Source: Thomasclavelia spiroformis (GTDB taxonomy: Bacteria; Bacillota_I; Bacilli_A; Erysipelotrichales; Coprobacillaceae). Taken from it: DNA of 50,254 bases. Shown here piece after piece: positions 1 through 8,436 of the stretch. How positions within the stretch are numbered: position 1 is the first letter of the stretch; each line of letters opens with the position of its first letter. A program made the translations under genes and the position numbers. The notes beneath the pieces were generated by a model that did no database searches, was not told where the DNA came from, and saw only the letters and a list, made by a program, of their open reading frames with translations. The stretch lies in assembly GCA_016901755.1 (NCBI GenBank), contig JACJKV010000021.1, forward strand, positions 1 to 50,254, in the 5' to 3' direction.

Positions 1-84
1 AGTCATGTTGCACGAAAACTCATAAGAATCATTTTTTATCTAGAAAAAAATGATGTGGATTTTAATGCGAGTTTGTTAAGATAG
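1..84 (+). mobile_element. 3' end of a probable IS110-type transposase gene (partial)
   Basis: An open frame enters the window at base 1 and ends at TAG 82-84. Its last 27 residues include the stretch VARKLIRIIFYLEK. This resembles the C-terminal end of IS110-family (Transposase_20) transposases, whose last helix often reads like VARKLxRIIF. The rest of the gene lies outside the window, so neither the family nor intactness can be confirmed. IS110 elements lack classical terminal inverted repeats, so no element end can be drawn here. The hairpin at 125-145 is the likely terminator. Confidence 0.5.
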
Positions 85-124
85 ACCAACTATCATCATA
101 TACATTTCTAAAAAAATTTTTTTT

Positions 125-145
125 GAGGTTGAAAAACCTCTTTTT
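125..145 (+). terminator. Intrinsic terminator after the left-edge ORF
   Basis: A 6-bp stem (GAGGTT/AACCTC, 125-130 and 135-140) with loop GAAA is followed by five T. It closes the transcript of the partial transposase-like gene. Confidence 0.75.
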
Positions 146-198
146 GTAGTGTCAAAGAATTGTATTAAAACAAACAAAAATTTTTATTCAAAAAAGAC

Positions 199-235
199 TT
201 GATTAATAATAGTTAATCACCTCTTCCTATATAAT
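199..235 (+). promoter_or_regulatory. Possible yigZ promoter
   Basis: A perfect -10 (TATAAT, 230-235) lies 62 bases before the yigZ start. The nearest -35-like hexamer, TTGATT at 199-204, is 25 bases away and too far for a normal sigma-A promoter. Only the -10 is convincing. Confidence 0.3.
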
Positions 236-297
236 ATAACAAATAATCACTCACAAGGAAAGAAATATGTTATCATATTGCCAAGAAGGTGTAGAAA

Positions 298-906
298 GTG
301 AAATCAGTAAAAAATATAAGCGAACATAAATTAATTATTAAAAAATCCGAATTCATCTGTACGCTCATTCCCCTTGATGATGAAAATCTCATTGATACAA
401 CAATTAAACAATATAAAGAAAAATACAAAGATGCAACTCATAACTGTATAGCGTATATTATCGGTCATCAGGAAAGAGCTAACGATGATGGTGAACCCTC
501 AGGAACCGCAGGATTACCAATGCTCAATGTTATAAAGAAACAGGAACTGTCAAATATCCTGGTTATTGTCACCCGTTATTTTGGCGGTATCAAACTTGGT
601 GCTGGGGGTCTGACACGAGCTTACAGTCAGTCAGTCAGCGAAGCCTTGAAAAACGCTGAAATCGTAGAAAAACATCTGGTGCCTCTCTACAAAGTCACCA
701 TCGATTACGGTTTTACCAAAAAATTTGAACATCTGCTGAAAATACATCAGATCAGATGTCTAAACAAAGAATATACAGAAAAAGTAACTTATCAGCTATA
801 CATAGAAGATGAACATTTTTTTGAGATCATCCAGGAACTGACAAGCAATCAGTATGAAAAACAATTTATCAAAAAAGAATATTTAGAAAAAACAGATACC
901 GTCTAA
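298..906 (+). CDS. yigZ: YigZ/YvyE (IMPACT) family protein
   Basis: 202 aa of the UPF0029/IMPACT family, near the usual 200-215 aa. Conserved blocks are visible: DDGEPSGTAGLPML near residue 65 and VTRYFGGIKLGAGGLTRAY near 90-110, followed by the family's ferredoxin-like C-terminal region. The bacterial proteins are soluble. The eukaryotic relative IMPACT modulates Gcn2 signalling, but the bacterial role is not settled. The start is GTG, with an AGAAGG ribosome site seven bases upstream. It faces mfd: the stop codons overlap at 903-906 and share one terminator hairpin, so both proteins end in KTDTV. Confidence 0.9.
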   Translation: MKSVKNISEHKLIIKKSEFICTLIPLDDENLIDTTIKQYKEKYKDATHNCIAYIIGHQERANDDGEPSGTAGLPMLNVIKKQELSNILVIVTRYFGGIKLGAGGLTRAYSQSVSEALKNAEIVEKHLVPLYKVTIDYGFTKKFEHLLKIHQIRCLNKEYTEKVTYQLYIEDEHFFEIIQELTSNQYEKQFIKKEYLEKTDTV

Positions 907-920
907 ACAGTATCTGTTTT
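889..920. terminator. Bidirectional terminator built over the yigZ and mfd stop codons
   Basis: A perfect 11-bp inverted repeat (arms 889-899 and 910-920, AAAACAGATAC and its complement) has a 10-base loop holding both stop codons. A-rich and T-rich flanks let it work in both directions. Confidence 0.85.
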
Positions 921-3900
921 ATTATTTTTCTTAATCATTTCCAGTAATTCAATAAGATGATTGAGCCATTGCCCATCTTTTTTGATGACAATCGATATTT
1001 TATTATGAAAAGCTTTAAAACGTGGTTTTGTAAATAACTGATTAGCCTTGATAAAAAGCTGATCACCAGCTATTTTCTTTGCTGCGGCATCACTGAAACG
1101 AATTTCGATTTCATTTTTAATTTCTAAAATATCATCTACTGCTTCATCATGAGAAAGAATATCAAGTTTTCTTTTCGCCAGCAAAGTATCAATGGCTTTT
1201 GGTAAACGTCCATAATAATCAGTAAACTCATTTTTAAGACCATCTAGTTCAAAAACAGTTTTAGCCCGATCCAGTTTCTGATACAGTTCCAGTTTTTCAT
1301 AATCGCTGTCAACATAATCTTCTGGAATATAGCCATCAACATTAATATTAAGATTCTTAATATCTTCTTCTGCCTGTTTTTCAACACCCATTTTTTCATC
1401 TAAAGCATCCTGCAGAATTTTCATATACATTTCAAATCCAATATCATCAATAAAACCAGCCTGTTTTCCACCCAGGATATCACCTGAGCCACGTATCGAC
1501 AAATCTCTCATGGCAATCTTATAGCCACTTCCTAACTGGGTGAATTCCTTAATCGCCTGCAGACGTTTCATAGCATCTTCATTAATCACTTTATTTTTAC
1601 GATAAAGCAGATAAGCATAAGCCCCTCGATCACTTCTTCCAACACGGCCACGTATCTGATAAAGCTGAGCCAGACCAAATCTGTCTGCATCTTCTACAAT
1701 GATGGTATTGGCATTAGGAATATCAATACCAGTTTCAACGATCGTCGTACAAACCAGAACATTGAATTCTTTATTCATAAATCGCATCATGACATCTTCC
1801 AGTTCATCTTTATTCATCTGGCCATGCCCCACTGCAACTTTGGCATTAGGTATCATTGAGGCAATATGATAAGCCACATTTTCAATTTCCTGCGTACGGT
1901 TATACAGATAGAAAACCTGACCATTTCTGGCTAATTCTCTTTCAATGACCTGTTTGATAAGCACATTATTTTTTTCAATAACATATGTCTGCACTGGCAG
2001 ACGATTTTTCGGTGGCGTTTCAATTTGCGATAAACCTCTTATCCCCATAAGTGACATCTGCAATGTTCGAGGAATAGGAGTCGCTGATAAGACAAGAACA
2101 TCAATCGTTTCACGATATGATTTTATTTTTTCTTTTTGTCTTACCCCAAAACGCTGTTCTTCATCGATGATCAGTAAACCAATATCTTTAAAATGAATAT
2201 CCTTTGATAAAATACGATGCGTACCAATCAGTAAATCGATTTTCCCTGCTTCCAGATCACTTAAGATCTGTTTTTTCTGTTTGGTCGATGTAAAACGATT
2301 AAGCAAGGCAATTTCTACTGGGAAATCAATAAATCGTGACAGGGCTGTTTTATAATGCTGCATCGACAGGATAGTTGTCGGACACAAAAACGCTACCTGC
2401 TTATGATCAACGATAGCTTTAAAGGCTGCACGCAATGCCACTTCCGTCTTACCAAAGCCCACATCCCCACATAACAGTCGATCCATAGGCTGGGGTTTTT
2501 CCATATCCGCCTTAATTTCATCTAAACTCTGTTGCTGATCAAGCGTTAATTCATAACCGAATTTTTTTTCAAATTCTATCTGCAGATCAGTATCAGGAGA
2601 AAAGGCAAAACCTTCCTGAGACATTCTTTTAGCATACAAAGATATCAGCTGATCAGCAATATCGTCAATTTTGCTGCGAGCCTTGATTTTAGCTTTTTCC
2701 CATTTTGAACTGCCCAAAGAGTGAACAACCGGCACTTTACCATGAGCACTGGCATATTTTCTGATCATTTTGAACTGTTCTACAGGAATATATAAAGTAT
2801 CATCCCCCGCATAGGCAACATAGAGATAATCTTTATGATAACCTTTAACTTCTAAAGTTTTGATACCTAAATACTGTCCAATACCATAGCGATCATGAAC
2901 AACATAGTCACCCACATGTAATTCCTGATAGTTCTTGATCACACGAGCATTTTTGTATTTAAAGTATTTTGGTTTACTGATCGTTACTTCACCAAAAAGT
3001 TCATGAGCTGTTAAAACGATAACCCGTTCATCCAGAAGCTCTATTCCTTTGACCAGCTGTCCCACATAAAGATTAATACCATCATAGATATCATCCTGTA
3101 TCCCTGTTAAAGTATATTTCATCTGATGACGATCGAATAATTCAATCATCAGTTGCAGCTGATGATTATTATTGACACAAATCAATACCCGATGATAAGC
3201 AAGGTATTCTTTGATTTGCTGGATCGTTTCATTTTCGCTGCCGCGATGAAAACTGATTTCATGACTATGAAAATAAGCATCATCTTTTTGATCAGCAACC
3301 CCTTTAAAACAAAGGTATCGCGGCGTTATAGCATAAAAATCCTGATAAAGCTTCAGACCTTTAAGAAACTTACCAATTTGTGACAGTTCCTGATAGTAAT
3401 AGAAATTTTCTGTTGTATAAGCTTTAATAGATGAAGCAACAGCATCTGGATGACTGACAACGACCAAAGGATCATGACAGTAATCATATAAAGAACTGAC
3501 ATGTTTAAATAAGTGAAAATATGCATACAAAGTAGAAAGATTGCTGTGACTTTTAATATTTTCAAGATCAATAGCAACTTTTTCTTCCAGATCATCCTGA
3601 TAAATTTCATCAGTATCTTCATATTGCTGATCTCTTAGATCTTTGATGGCAGTCATGACATGACTGATTTCCTGATCTTCATATAAAACATCACTGGCTG
3701 GAATGATAACGATTTCCTCAGCGTTTTCTATCGTTCTTTGTGTTTTTTCATCATAAAATTTAATATAGTCTATTTCATCATCAAAAAAATCAATACGTAC
3801 AGGATGGTCATACTGCATCGAAAAGACATCAATAACTTCTCCTCGTTTCGAGAAATAAAACGGCTGATCGACCTGGGTTGTATGCATATACCCCGCTTTT

Positions 3901-4349
3901 AGCAGTTTTCTTTGCAATTCATAAATATCTGTTTTCTCACCGACACGCAATTTAATACAATGATTCAAGAACACTTCTTTTTCTGGCAGATAACGCATAA
4001 CAGCATGGACATGAGTCACCAGCAAATGTTTCTTTTCAAAACACAATTCATATAATGTGCCAATACGCTGTCCCTCAAGCTGTGAAGAAGCTGCCAGACT
4101 TTCTATACGATACGATTCATCTACTGGAAAAAATAATGTTTCTGGAATCAATGCACTTAACTGCTGATAGAGCAGGTTAGCTTCATACTGATTTTGCTTA
4201 ACAATGATCATATCCTGATTTGACGCTAAAAAGGCGCTTGCTGTTAACAGCGCCTCATCATTGATACTATTGACTACGATATCATTTTGACGTAAAATCA
4301 GATTTTTTAATCCTTGATTTTCCTTTAAAATATTGAGTAGTTTTTTCAT
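903..4349 (-). CDS. mfd: Transcription-repair coupling factor Mfd
   Basis: 1148 aa, full length. Mfd removes RNA polymerase stalled at DNA damage and recruits UvrA. Order of domains: UvrB-like N-terminal modules; a CarD-like RNA polymerase interaction domain (LHVGDYVVHDRYGIGQYLGI, about residue 475); a RecG-like translocase with Walker A LLCGDVGFGKTE (near 630) and DEEQRFGV motif II; and a C-terminal TRCF domain. The start chosen is ATG at 4349, because AGAGG (4356-4360) lies six bases before it. An in-frame TTG two codons upstream abuts that ribosome site and is unlikely. The site overlaps the pth stop codon, so translation is probably coupled. It is last in pulA-pth-mfd. Confidence 0.97.
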   Translation of the reverse strand: MKKLLNILKENQGLKNLILRQNDIVVNSINDEALLTASAFLASNQDMIIVKQNQYEANLLYQQLSALIPETLFFPVDESYRIESLAASSQLEGQRIGTLYELCFEKKHLLVTHVHAVMRYLPEKEVFLNHCIKLRVGEKTDIYELQRKLLKAGYMHTTQVDQPFYFSKRGEVIDVFSMQYDHPVRIDFFDDEIDYIKFYDEKTQRTIENAEEIVIIPASDVLYEDQEISHVMTAIKDLRDQQYEDTDEIYQDDLEEKVAIDLENIKSHSNLSTLYAYFHLFKHVSSLYDYCHDPLVVVSHPDAVASSIKAYTTENFYYYQELSQIGKFLKGLKLYQDFYAITPRYLCFKGVADQKDDAYFHSHEISFHRGSENETIQQIKEYLAYHRVLICVNNNHQLQLMIELFDRHQMKYTLTGIQDDIYDGINLYVGQLVKGIELLDERVIVLTAHELFGEVTISKPKYFKYKNARVIKNYQELHVGDYVVHDRYGIGQYLGIKTLEVKGYHKDYLYVAYAGDDTLYIPVEQFKMIRKYASAHGKVPVVHSLGSSKWEKAKIKARSKIDDIADQLISLYAKRMSQEGFAFSPDTDLQIEFEKKFGYELTLDQQQSLDEIKADMEKPQPMDRLLCGDVGFGKTEVALRAAFKAIVDHKQVAFLCPTTILSMQHYKTALSRFIDFPVEIALLNRFTSTKQKKQILSDLEAGKIDLLIGTHRILSKDIHFKDIGLLIIDEEQRFGVRQKEKIKSYRETIDVLVLSATPIPRTLQMSLMGIRGLSQIETPPKNRLPVQTYVIEKNNVLIKQVIERELARNGQVFYLYNRTQEIENVAYHIASMIPNAKVAVGHGQMNKDELEDVMMRFMNKEFNVLVCTTIVETGIDIPNANTIIVEDADRFGLAQLYQIRGRVGRSDRGAYAYLLYRKNKVINEDAMKRLQAIKEFTQLGSGYKIAMRDLSIRGSGDILGGKQAGFIDDIGFEMYMKILQDALDEKMGVEKQAEEDIKNLNINVDGYIPEDYVDSDYEKLELYQKLDRAKTVFELDGLKNEFTDYYGRLPKAIDTLLAKRKLDILSHDEAVDDILEIKNEIEIRFSDAAAKKIAGDQLFIKANQLFTKPRFKAFHNKISIVIKKDGQWLNHLIELLEMIKKNNKTDTV

Positions 4350-4358
4350 ATTCAACCT

Positions 4359-4913
4359 CTAATTGTATTTATTCATGGCATGAACGAATCCATGATCTAA
4401 AATATCAATAACTGCATCACTGGCTTCTTCTATCCCTTTGGTTATGGCTGATGATTCTTCACTGGTAAAACGGAATAATACATAATCTACAACTTTCATA
4501 TAAGGATGTCTGCCTATTCCTACGCGAATGCGACAGAAATTCTGACTTCCAGTATGCAAAATAATACTTTTGATACCATTATGACCTCCTGCACTTCCAT
4601 TTTGTCGAAGCCTCAGTTTTCCTGTTGGCATATCCATATCATCATAAACAACCACAATATCTTCTAAACCAATTTTGAAGAAATCCATAATTTTTCTTAC
4701 CGATTCTCCTGAAAGATTCATAAATGTCTGTGGCTTGAGTAAAATGACATCTTCTCCTTTATATTTGATCTTAGCATACAGACCATTGAATTTATTCTGT
4801 TCAATTTCGGTGTTCAGTTTCTCAGCCAGTCTGTCTAAAACCATAAAACCAGTATTATGTCTGGTTTTTTCATATTCTTTACCAGGATTTCCTAATCCGA
4901 CGATCAGTTTCAT
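4359..4913 (-). CDS. pth: Peptidyl-tRNA hydrolase
   Basis: 184 aa, typical Pth length. It releases tRNA from peptidyl-tRNAs that drop off ribosomes. Conserved elements: GLGNPGKEYEKTRHNTGF, which carries the Asn and the catalytic His; KPQTFMNLSG; and DDMDMPTGKLRLR followed by GSAGGHNGIKSI. The ATG follows a strong AAGGAGGT, which itself covers the stop codon of pulA three bases upstream. mfd starts nine bases downstream. The pth-mfd pair is common in Firmicutes; pulA as the upstream partner is less usual. Confidence 0.97.
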   Translation of the reverse strand: MKLIVGLGNPGKEYEKTRHNTGFMVLDRLAEKLNTEIEQNKFNGLYAKIKYKGEDVILLKPQTFMNLSGESVRKIMDFFKIGLEDIVVVYDDMDMPTGKLRLRQNGSAGGHNGIKSIILHTGSQNFCRIRVGIGRHPYMKVVDYVLFRFTSEESSAITKGIEEASDAVIDILDHGFVHAMNKYN

Positions 4914-4916
4914 AAA

Positions 4917-6998
4917 TTACCTCCTTAATCCAAATATTTTCATTGAAATTGGAGATAAATGCGTTAAAGAATCATTATCATTATATATCACTTCATAGCC
5001 ATCCATATCATAAATATCCATACAGTCATAAGAAGGGTTAATATACGCAACTATTTCCTTATATTCACCTTCATCCTGTTTAACACTATATCTAATGACC
5101 TGATAATTAAAATGGACAGAATTGACATAATGATTGACTTCTTCAATTGTTTCATATTTAAATCCAACATTATTTTTTCTTAATTTAATAATTTTCCTGA
5201 TAGTTTCAATATCTGCTATATTTTCATCAACAAGCGACCAGTTAATCGCATTAATATTATCTAACGTGTTATACGTATTACTTAATCCGCATTTTGTACG
5301 ATAGAATTCCTGTCCACAATGAATAAAAGGAATTCCCTGCGATAAAAGCAGAGCGATATTTAACATCAGCTGTCTTTTTTTACGCGTTTCAACCTGTTCT
5401 TCAACATTACTGATAGCAAACTTATCAAACGTTGTAGCATTATCATGACATTCAACATAATTAATGCTTTGATCAACATAAGAATAACGATTCGTATTTT
5501 TCATACATTCGGCACTGATTTCACAGTTATACATGTTTCCTGCAAAATAGCCTTTATCTTTTAACGTGCCATCACCGCTGCCACCTTTTAAAGTTTCACG
5601 GAATCGATCATTGAAGAAACCAATATTTAACATTCGATCATGATTGTCCTGCATTCCTTTTTCAAAATTGCTCATCGCTGTCGACATATTCCAGCCTTCT
5701 CCATACATCAGGAAATTACTGTCAATATCGCTAACCTCATTATAAACCTGATTTAAGGTATCAATATCGATAATTCCCATCAGATCGAACCTGAAGCCGT
5801 CAATGCCATATATTCGCTGCCATCTTAGACACATATCCACAATATATCTTCTCATCATAAAGCGACGAGTTTCCATATCATTGCCACACCACGAACCATT
5901 AGAAAGATTTCCATATTCATCCCTTCTAAAATAATATCCAGGAACAATTCTTTCAAAGCCACTGGCATTGATATCATACATATGGTTATAGACAACGTCC
6001 ATAACAACTCTCAGTCCACATTTATGCAACTGTCCTACCATATGACGACACTCTCTAATACGGCTATAGCCATCTTTAGGGTTGGTCGCAAAGCTTCCTT
6101 CAGGTAATCCATATTGAATAGGATCATATCCCCAGTTATATAAAACTTTAGGATATAATTCATCCACGGTCGCAAAATCATAGATTGGCATTAACTGAAC
6201 ATGTGTAATACCTAAATCTACCAGATAGTCCAATCCTGCTTTATTCCCTTGTGGCGTTTTTAAGCCACTTTCGACCACAGACAGAAATTTACCAGGATAA
6301 GTAGCTTTGATCGTTGATGACATCGTAAAATCTCTGACCGACATCTCATATATGATCGCATCGGTCTTTCTTTCCATTTTTGGTAAAAACTGTCTATTGA
6401 GATCTTCGTTAATTTTCTTTTCATCAATAACGATATTATATCTGCTGTTGGGTCCTCCGGTATAAGCATAAGGATCCAAAGCTTCTAAATAAGTATCGTG
6501 ATGTCTAACCAGATAAGTATAGCGATCATTTTCATGATCTCCTGGTATTTCAATCTGATATACACCACGTTCTTTTCTTTTCATTTTATAACAGATATCA
6601 TTGACTTTGACCAGAACATCTAAAGCGGTAGGGGCCCAAACTCTGAAAATTGTCCCAGTTTTTCTGTATTCTGAACCTAGTGGTCCTTTATAACTGAATA
6701 ATTCATCAAAATTTGGAATTTTGATCAGTTTATGATACTGTAGAACTTCATTCAAACCATAGTTATCGACAATCTGATAACTATGCTGCATATCAATATA
6801 AACATTTTCAAAATAATATTTAATACGTTTTTCGGATTCAGCGGTTTTTGTAGCACTGATTTGTTTTAACGTATTGGCAGTTAAGTCTCTTAAATAAAAT
6901 TTTGGGGATATCCCATTATAATAGTTTTTTGATAAAGATACTTCTATTTTATCAACATCTGTCAGATGTGCAATCATTCTAAACATGGTATGTTCCAT
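4917..6998 (-). CDS. pulA: Type I pullulanase (GH13 alpha-1,6 debranching enzyme)
   Basis: 693 aa with no signal peptide, so cytoplasmic. It cleaves alpha-1,6 branches in pullulan, limit dextrins or glycogen. Visible parts: an N-terminal region of about 110 residues, a CBM48-like module (GTIFRVWAPTA, from residue 115), the type I signature YNWGYDP (287-293), and GH13 regions VVMDVVYNH, GFRFDLMGI (nucleophile D405), MYGEGW (acid/base E434) and VECHDN. GGGAGTG precedes the ATG. It is first in an operon with pth and mfd, from the promoter at 7017-7045. The location near glgP and glgB suggests turnover of stored glucan. Confidence 0.95.
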   Translation of the reverse strand: MEHTMFRMIAHLTDVDKIEVSLSKNYYNGISPKFYLRDLTANTLKQISATKTAESEKRIKYYFENVYIDMQHSYQIVDNYGLNEVLQYHKLIKIPNFDELFSYKGPLGSEYRKTGTIFRVWAPTALDVLVKVNDICYKMKRKERGVYQIEIPGDHENDRYTYLVRHHDTYLEALDPYAYTGGPNSRYNIVIDEKKINEDLNRQFLPKMERKTDAIIYEMSVRDFTMSSTIKATYPGKFLSVVESGLKTPQGNKAGLDYLVDLGITHVQLMPIYDFATVDELYPKVLYNWGYDPIQYGLPEGSFATNPKDGYSRIRECRHMVGQLHKCGLRVVMDVVYNHMYDINASGFERIVPGYYFRRDEYGNLSNGSWCGNDMETRRFMMRRYIVDMCLRWQRIYGIDGFRFDLMGIIDIDTLNQVYNEVSDIDSNFLMYGEGWNMSTAMSNFEKGMQDNHDRMLNIGFFNDRFRETLKGGSGDGTLKDKGYFAGNMYNCEISAECMKNTNRYSYVDQSINYVECHDNATTFDKFAISNVEEQVETRKKRQLMLNIALLLSQGIPFIHCGQEFYRTKCGLSNTYNTLDNINAINWSLVDENIADIETIRKIIKLRKNNVGFKYETIEEVNHYVNSVHFNYQVIRYSVKQDEGEYKEIVAYINPSYDCMDIYDMDGYEVIYNDNDSLTHLSPISMKIFGLRR

Positions 6999-7016
6999 AT
7001 AATCACTCCCAGTCGT

Positions 7017-7045
7017 ATTATACTTTAACTGAGTTGGTTATTCAA
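7017..7045 (-). promoter_or_regulatory. Promoter of the pulA-pth-mfd operon
   Basis: Read on the minus strand: -35 TTGAAT (7045-7040), 17-base spacer, -10 TATAAT (7022-7017). Expected start is near 7010, a short leader before pulA. No cre-like box was seen. Confidence 0.7.
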
Positions 7046-7094
7046 ATCAATCAGTCACAAAAAAATTATTTTTATTTGAATATCAAACTAATTA

Positions 7095-7123
7095 TTTATT
7101 GATTTCATCAGTCATGTTATACT
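7095..7123 (+). promoter_or_regulatory. Extended -10 promoter of the patatin-like gene
   Basis: TG-T-TATACT (7115-7123) is an extended -10. A weak -35 (TTTATT, 7095-7100) sits 17 bases upstream. Transcription would start near 7130, leaving a leader of about 13 bases. Confidence 0.55.
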
Positions 7124-7142
7124 CTTTGATGAGGTGTTATAC

Positions 7143-7991
7143 ATGAAAATAGGTATCATTTTAGAAGGCGGAGGAATGCGTGGTCTCTATAGCGCAGGTA
7201 TCATCGATGCTTTACTTGAAAATCATATTTACTGTGATGTCATCATGGGGGTATCTGCGGGAGCTTTATTTGGCATGAACTACAAATCACGACAAAAAGG
7301 CAGAGTGCTTCGCTACAATACCCGCTTTGTTCACATTAAAAACTATATGGGCATGCATTCACTTTTAACGACCGGTGATATCGTTAATAAAGATTTCTGT
7401 TTCCATAAAATTGTCTATGATCTTGATCCTGTAGACTTTCAGACTTATCGCCAAACTCCAGAACAGTTCTATGCTGTCGTCACCAATTTAGAAACTGGTC
7501 AGGCAGAATATCATTTACTGGATGATCTGGAAAAAACAGATAATATGGAATATTTACGTGCTTCTGGTTCAATGCCTTTTGTTTCACGTCCCGTAAAGAT
7601 TCAAGGTCATCTTTATCTTGATGGCGGCTGCAGTGACAGTATCCCGATTGATAAAATGATGACAATGGATGTAGATAAGATCATTGTAGTTCTGACTCGT
7701 CCGCTTCATTATTTCAAAAAAGCACAGCCATCGTTGCCAACTCGCCTCTATTATCGAAAATATCCTGCTTTTGTTCGTACGCTTAATCAGCGACACATCA
7801 ATTATAACCATTCTTTACAAAAGATTGCGCAATTAGAGAAAAAGCAGCAGATTTTTGTCTTAAGGCCATCTAAAACCATTGCAGTAAAAAGACTGGAAAA
7901 AAATATTGAGGTACTGCAGGCAATGCATCAGTTAGGTTTAGATGATGCCAGGCAGCAGCTTTCAAAACTGCTGTGCTATTTAGAAAAATAA
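7143..7991 (+). CDS. Patatin-like phospholipase/acylhydrolase
   Basis: 282 aa. Patatin-family lipid acyl hydrolases use a Ser-Asp dyad. Here the oxyanion loop is EGGGMRG (8-14), the nucleophile motif GVSAG has S38, and the catalytic Asp is D160 in DGG. The protein has no signal peptide or clear membrane segment and resembles the short bacterial YjjU-type patatins. The start is ATG 7143, because GAGGTG (7131-7136) lies six bases before it; an in-frame GTG at 7134 is part of that ribosome site. It is a single gene, divergent from pulA. The substrate is unknown. Confidence 0.88.
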   Translation: MKIGIILEGGGMRGLYSAGIIDALLENHIYCDVIMGVSAGALFGMNYKSRQKGRVLRYNTRFVHIKNYMGMHSLLTTGDIVNKDFCFHKIVYDLDPVDFQTYRQTPEQFYAVVTNLETGQAEYHLLDDLEKTDNMEYLRASGSMPFVSRPVKIQGHLYLDGGCSDSIPIDKMMTMDVDKIIVVLTRPLHYFKKAQPSLPTRLYYRKYPAFVRTLNQRHINYNHSLQKIAQLEKKQQIFVLRPSKTIAVKRLEKNIEVLQAMHQLGLDDARQQLSKLLCYLEK

Positions 7992-8080
7992 TCTCATATT
8001 ATCATATGCAATAATTTTCAATTTGTCTTCATAAACAATAAGCCACATCAAAAAATATTCAGTTATTGAAACTGAATTTA

Positions 8081-8121
8081 CCTGAAACCAGTATCAACAT
8101 GATATCAGTTTCAGGTTTTTT
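8081..8121 (+). terminator. Terminator after the patatin-like gene
   Basis: An 8-bp stem (CCTGAAAC 8081-8088, GTTTCAGG 8108-8115) contains an inner GTATC/GATAT stem and is followed by six T. An upstream hairpin (8057-8064 with 8070-8077) can pair alternatively with the right arm. Confidence 0.75.
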
Positions 8122-8360
8122 ATTCAAAACAAAGCATTATTGATATGATGTCATAGCTCACTGACAGTAAAGATACCTAACAGTTCTATCAGACTCAAAG
8201 CGTCTTGTAAAAAAACAAACTGTAACTACTATTTTTTATCAAACGATAATGCCTTAACATTATTTACAAGTTATATTCCATCATTTTTTATATAATTAAT
8301 TGTTTTACCAAATTGATAATCTATATTTTTTAAAATGCTTGTGATCTTCAATAAATTCTA

Positions 8361-8398
8361 AAAAAAAGGAGTACATTTTCATGTATTCCTCTTTTTTA
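8361..8398. terminator. glgP terminator, bidirectional
   Basis: A 9-bp stem (8368-8376 with 8382-8390, one G-U pair) is flanked by seven A on the left and CTTTTTT on the right. It lies about 40 bases past the glgP stop. Confidence 0.8.
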
Positions 8399-8436
8399 TC
8401 AATCACTTACTTCGCATCTTATTTAAAGATCAGTTT

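Larger units (their letters stand above)
7992..8436. other. 445-base gap between two convergent genes
   Basis: The gap holds a patatin terminator with a preceding hairpin (8057-8120) and the glgP terminator (8361-8398). The middle, 8121-8360, has no convincing gene. A 24-codon minus-strand open stretch (8151-8225) may be a decayed remnant. Confidence 0.6.
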
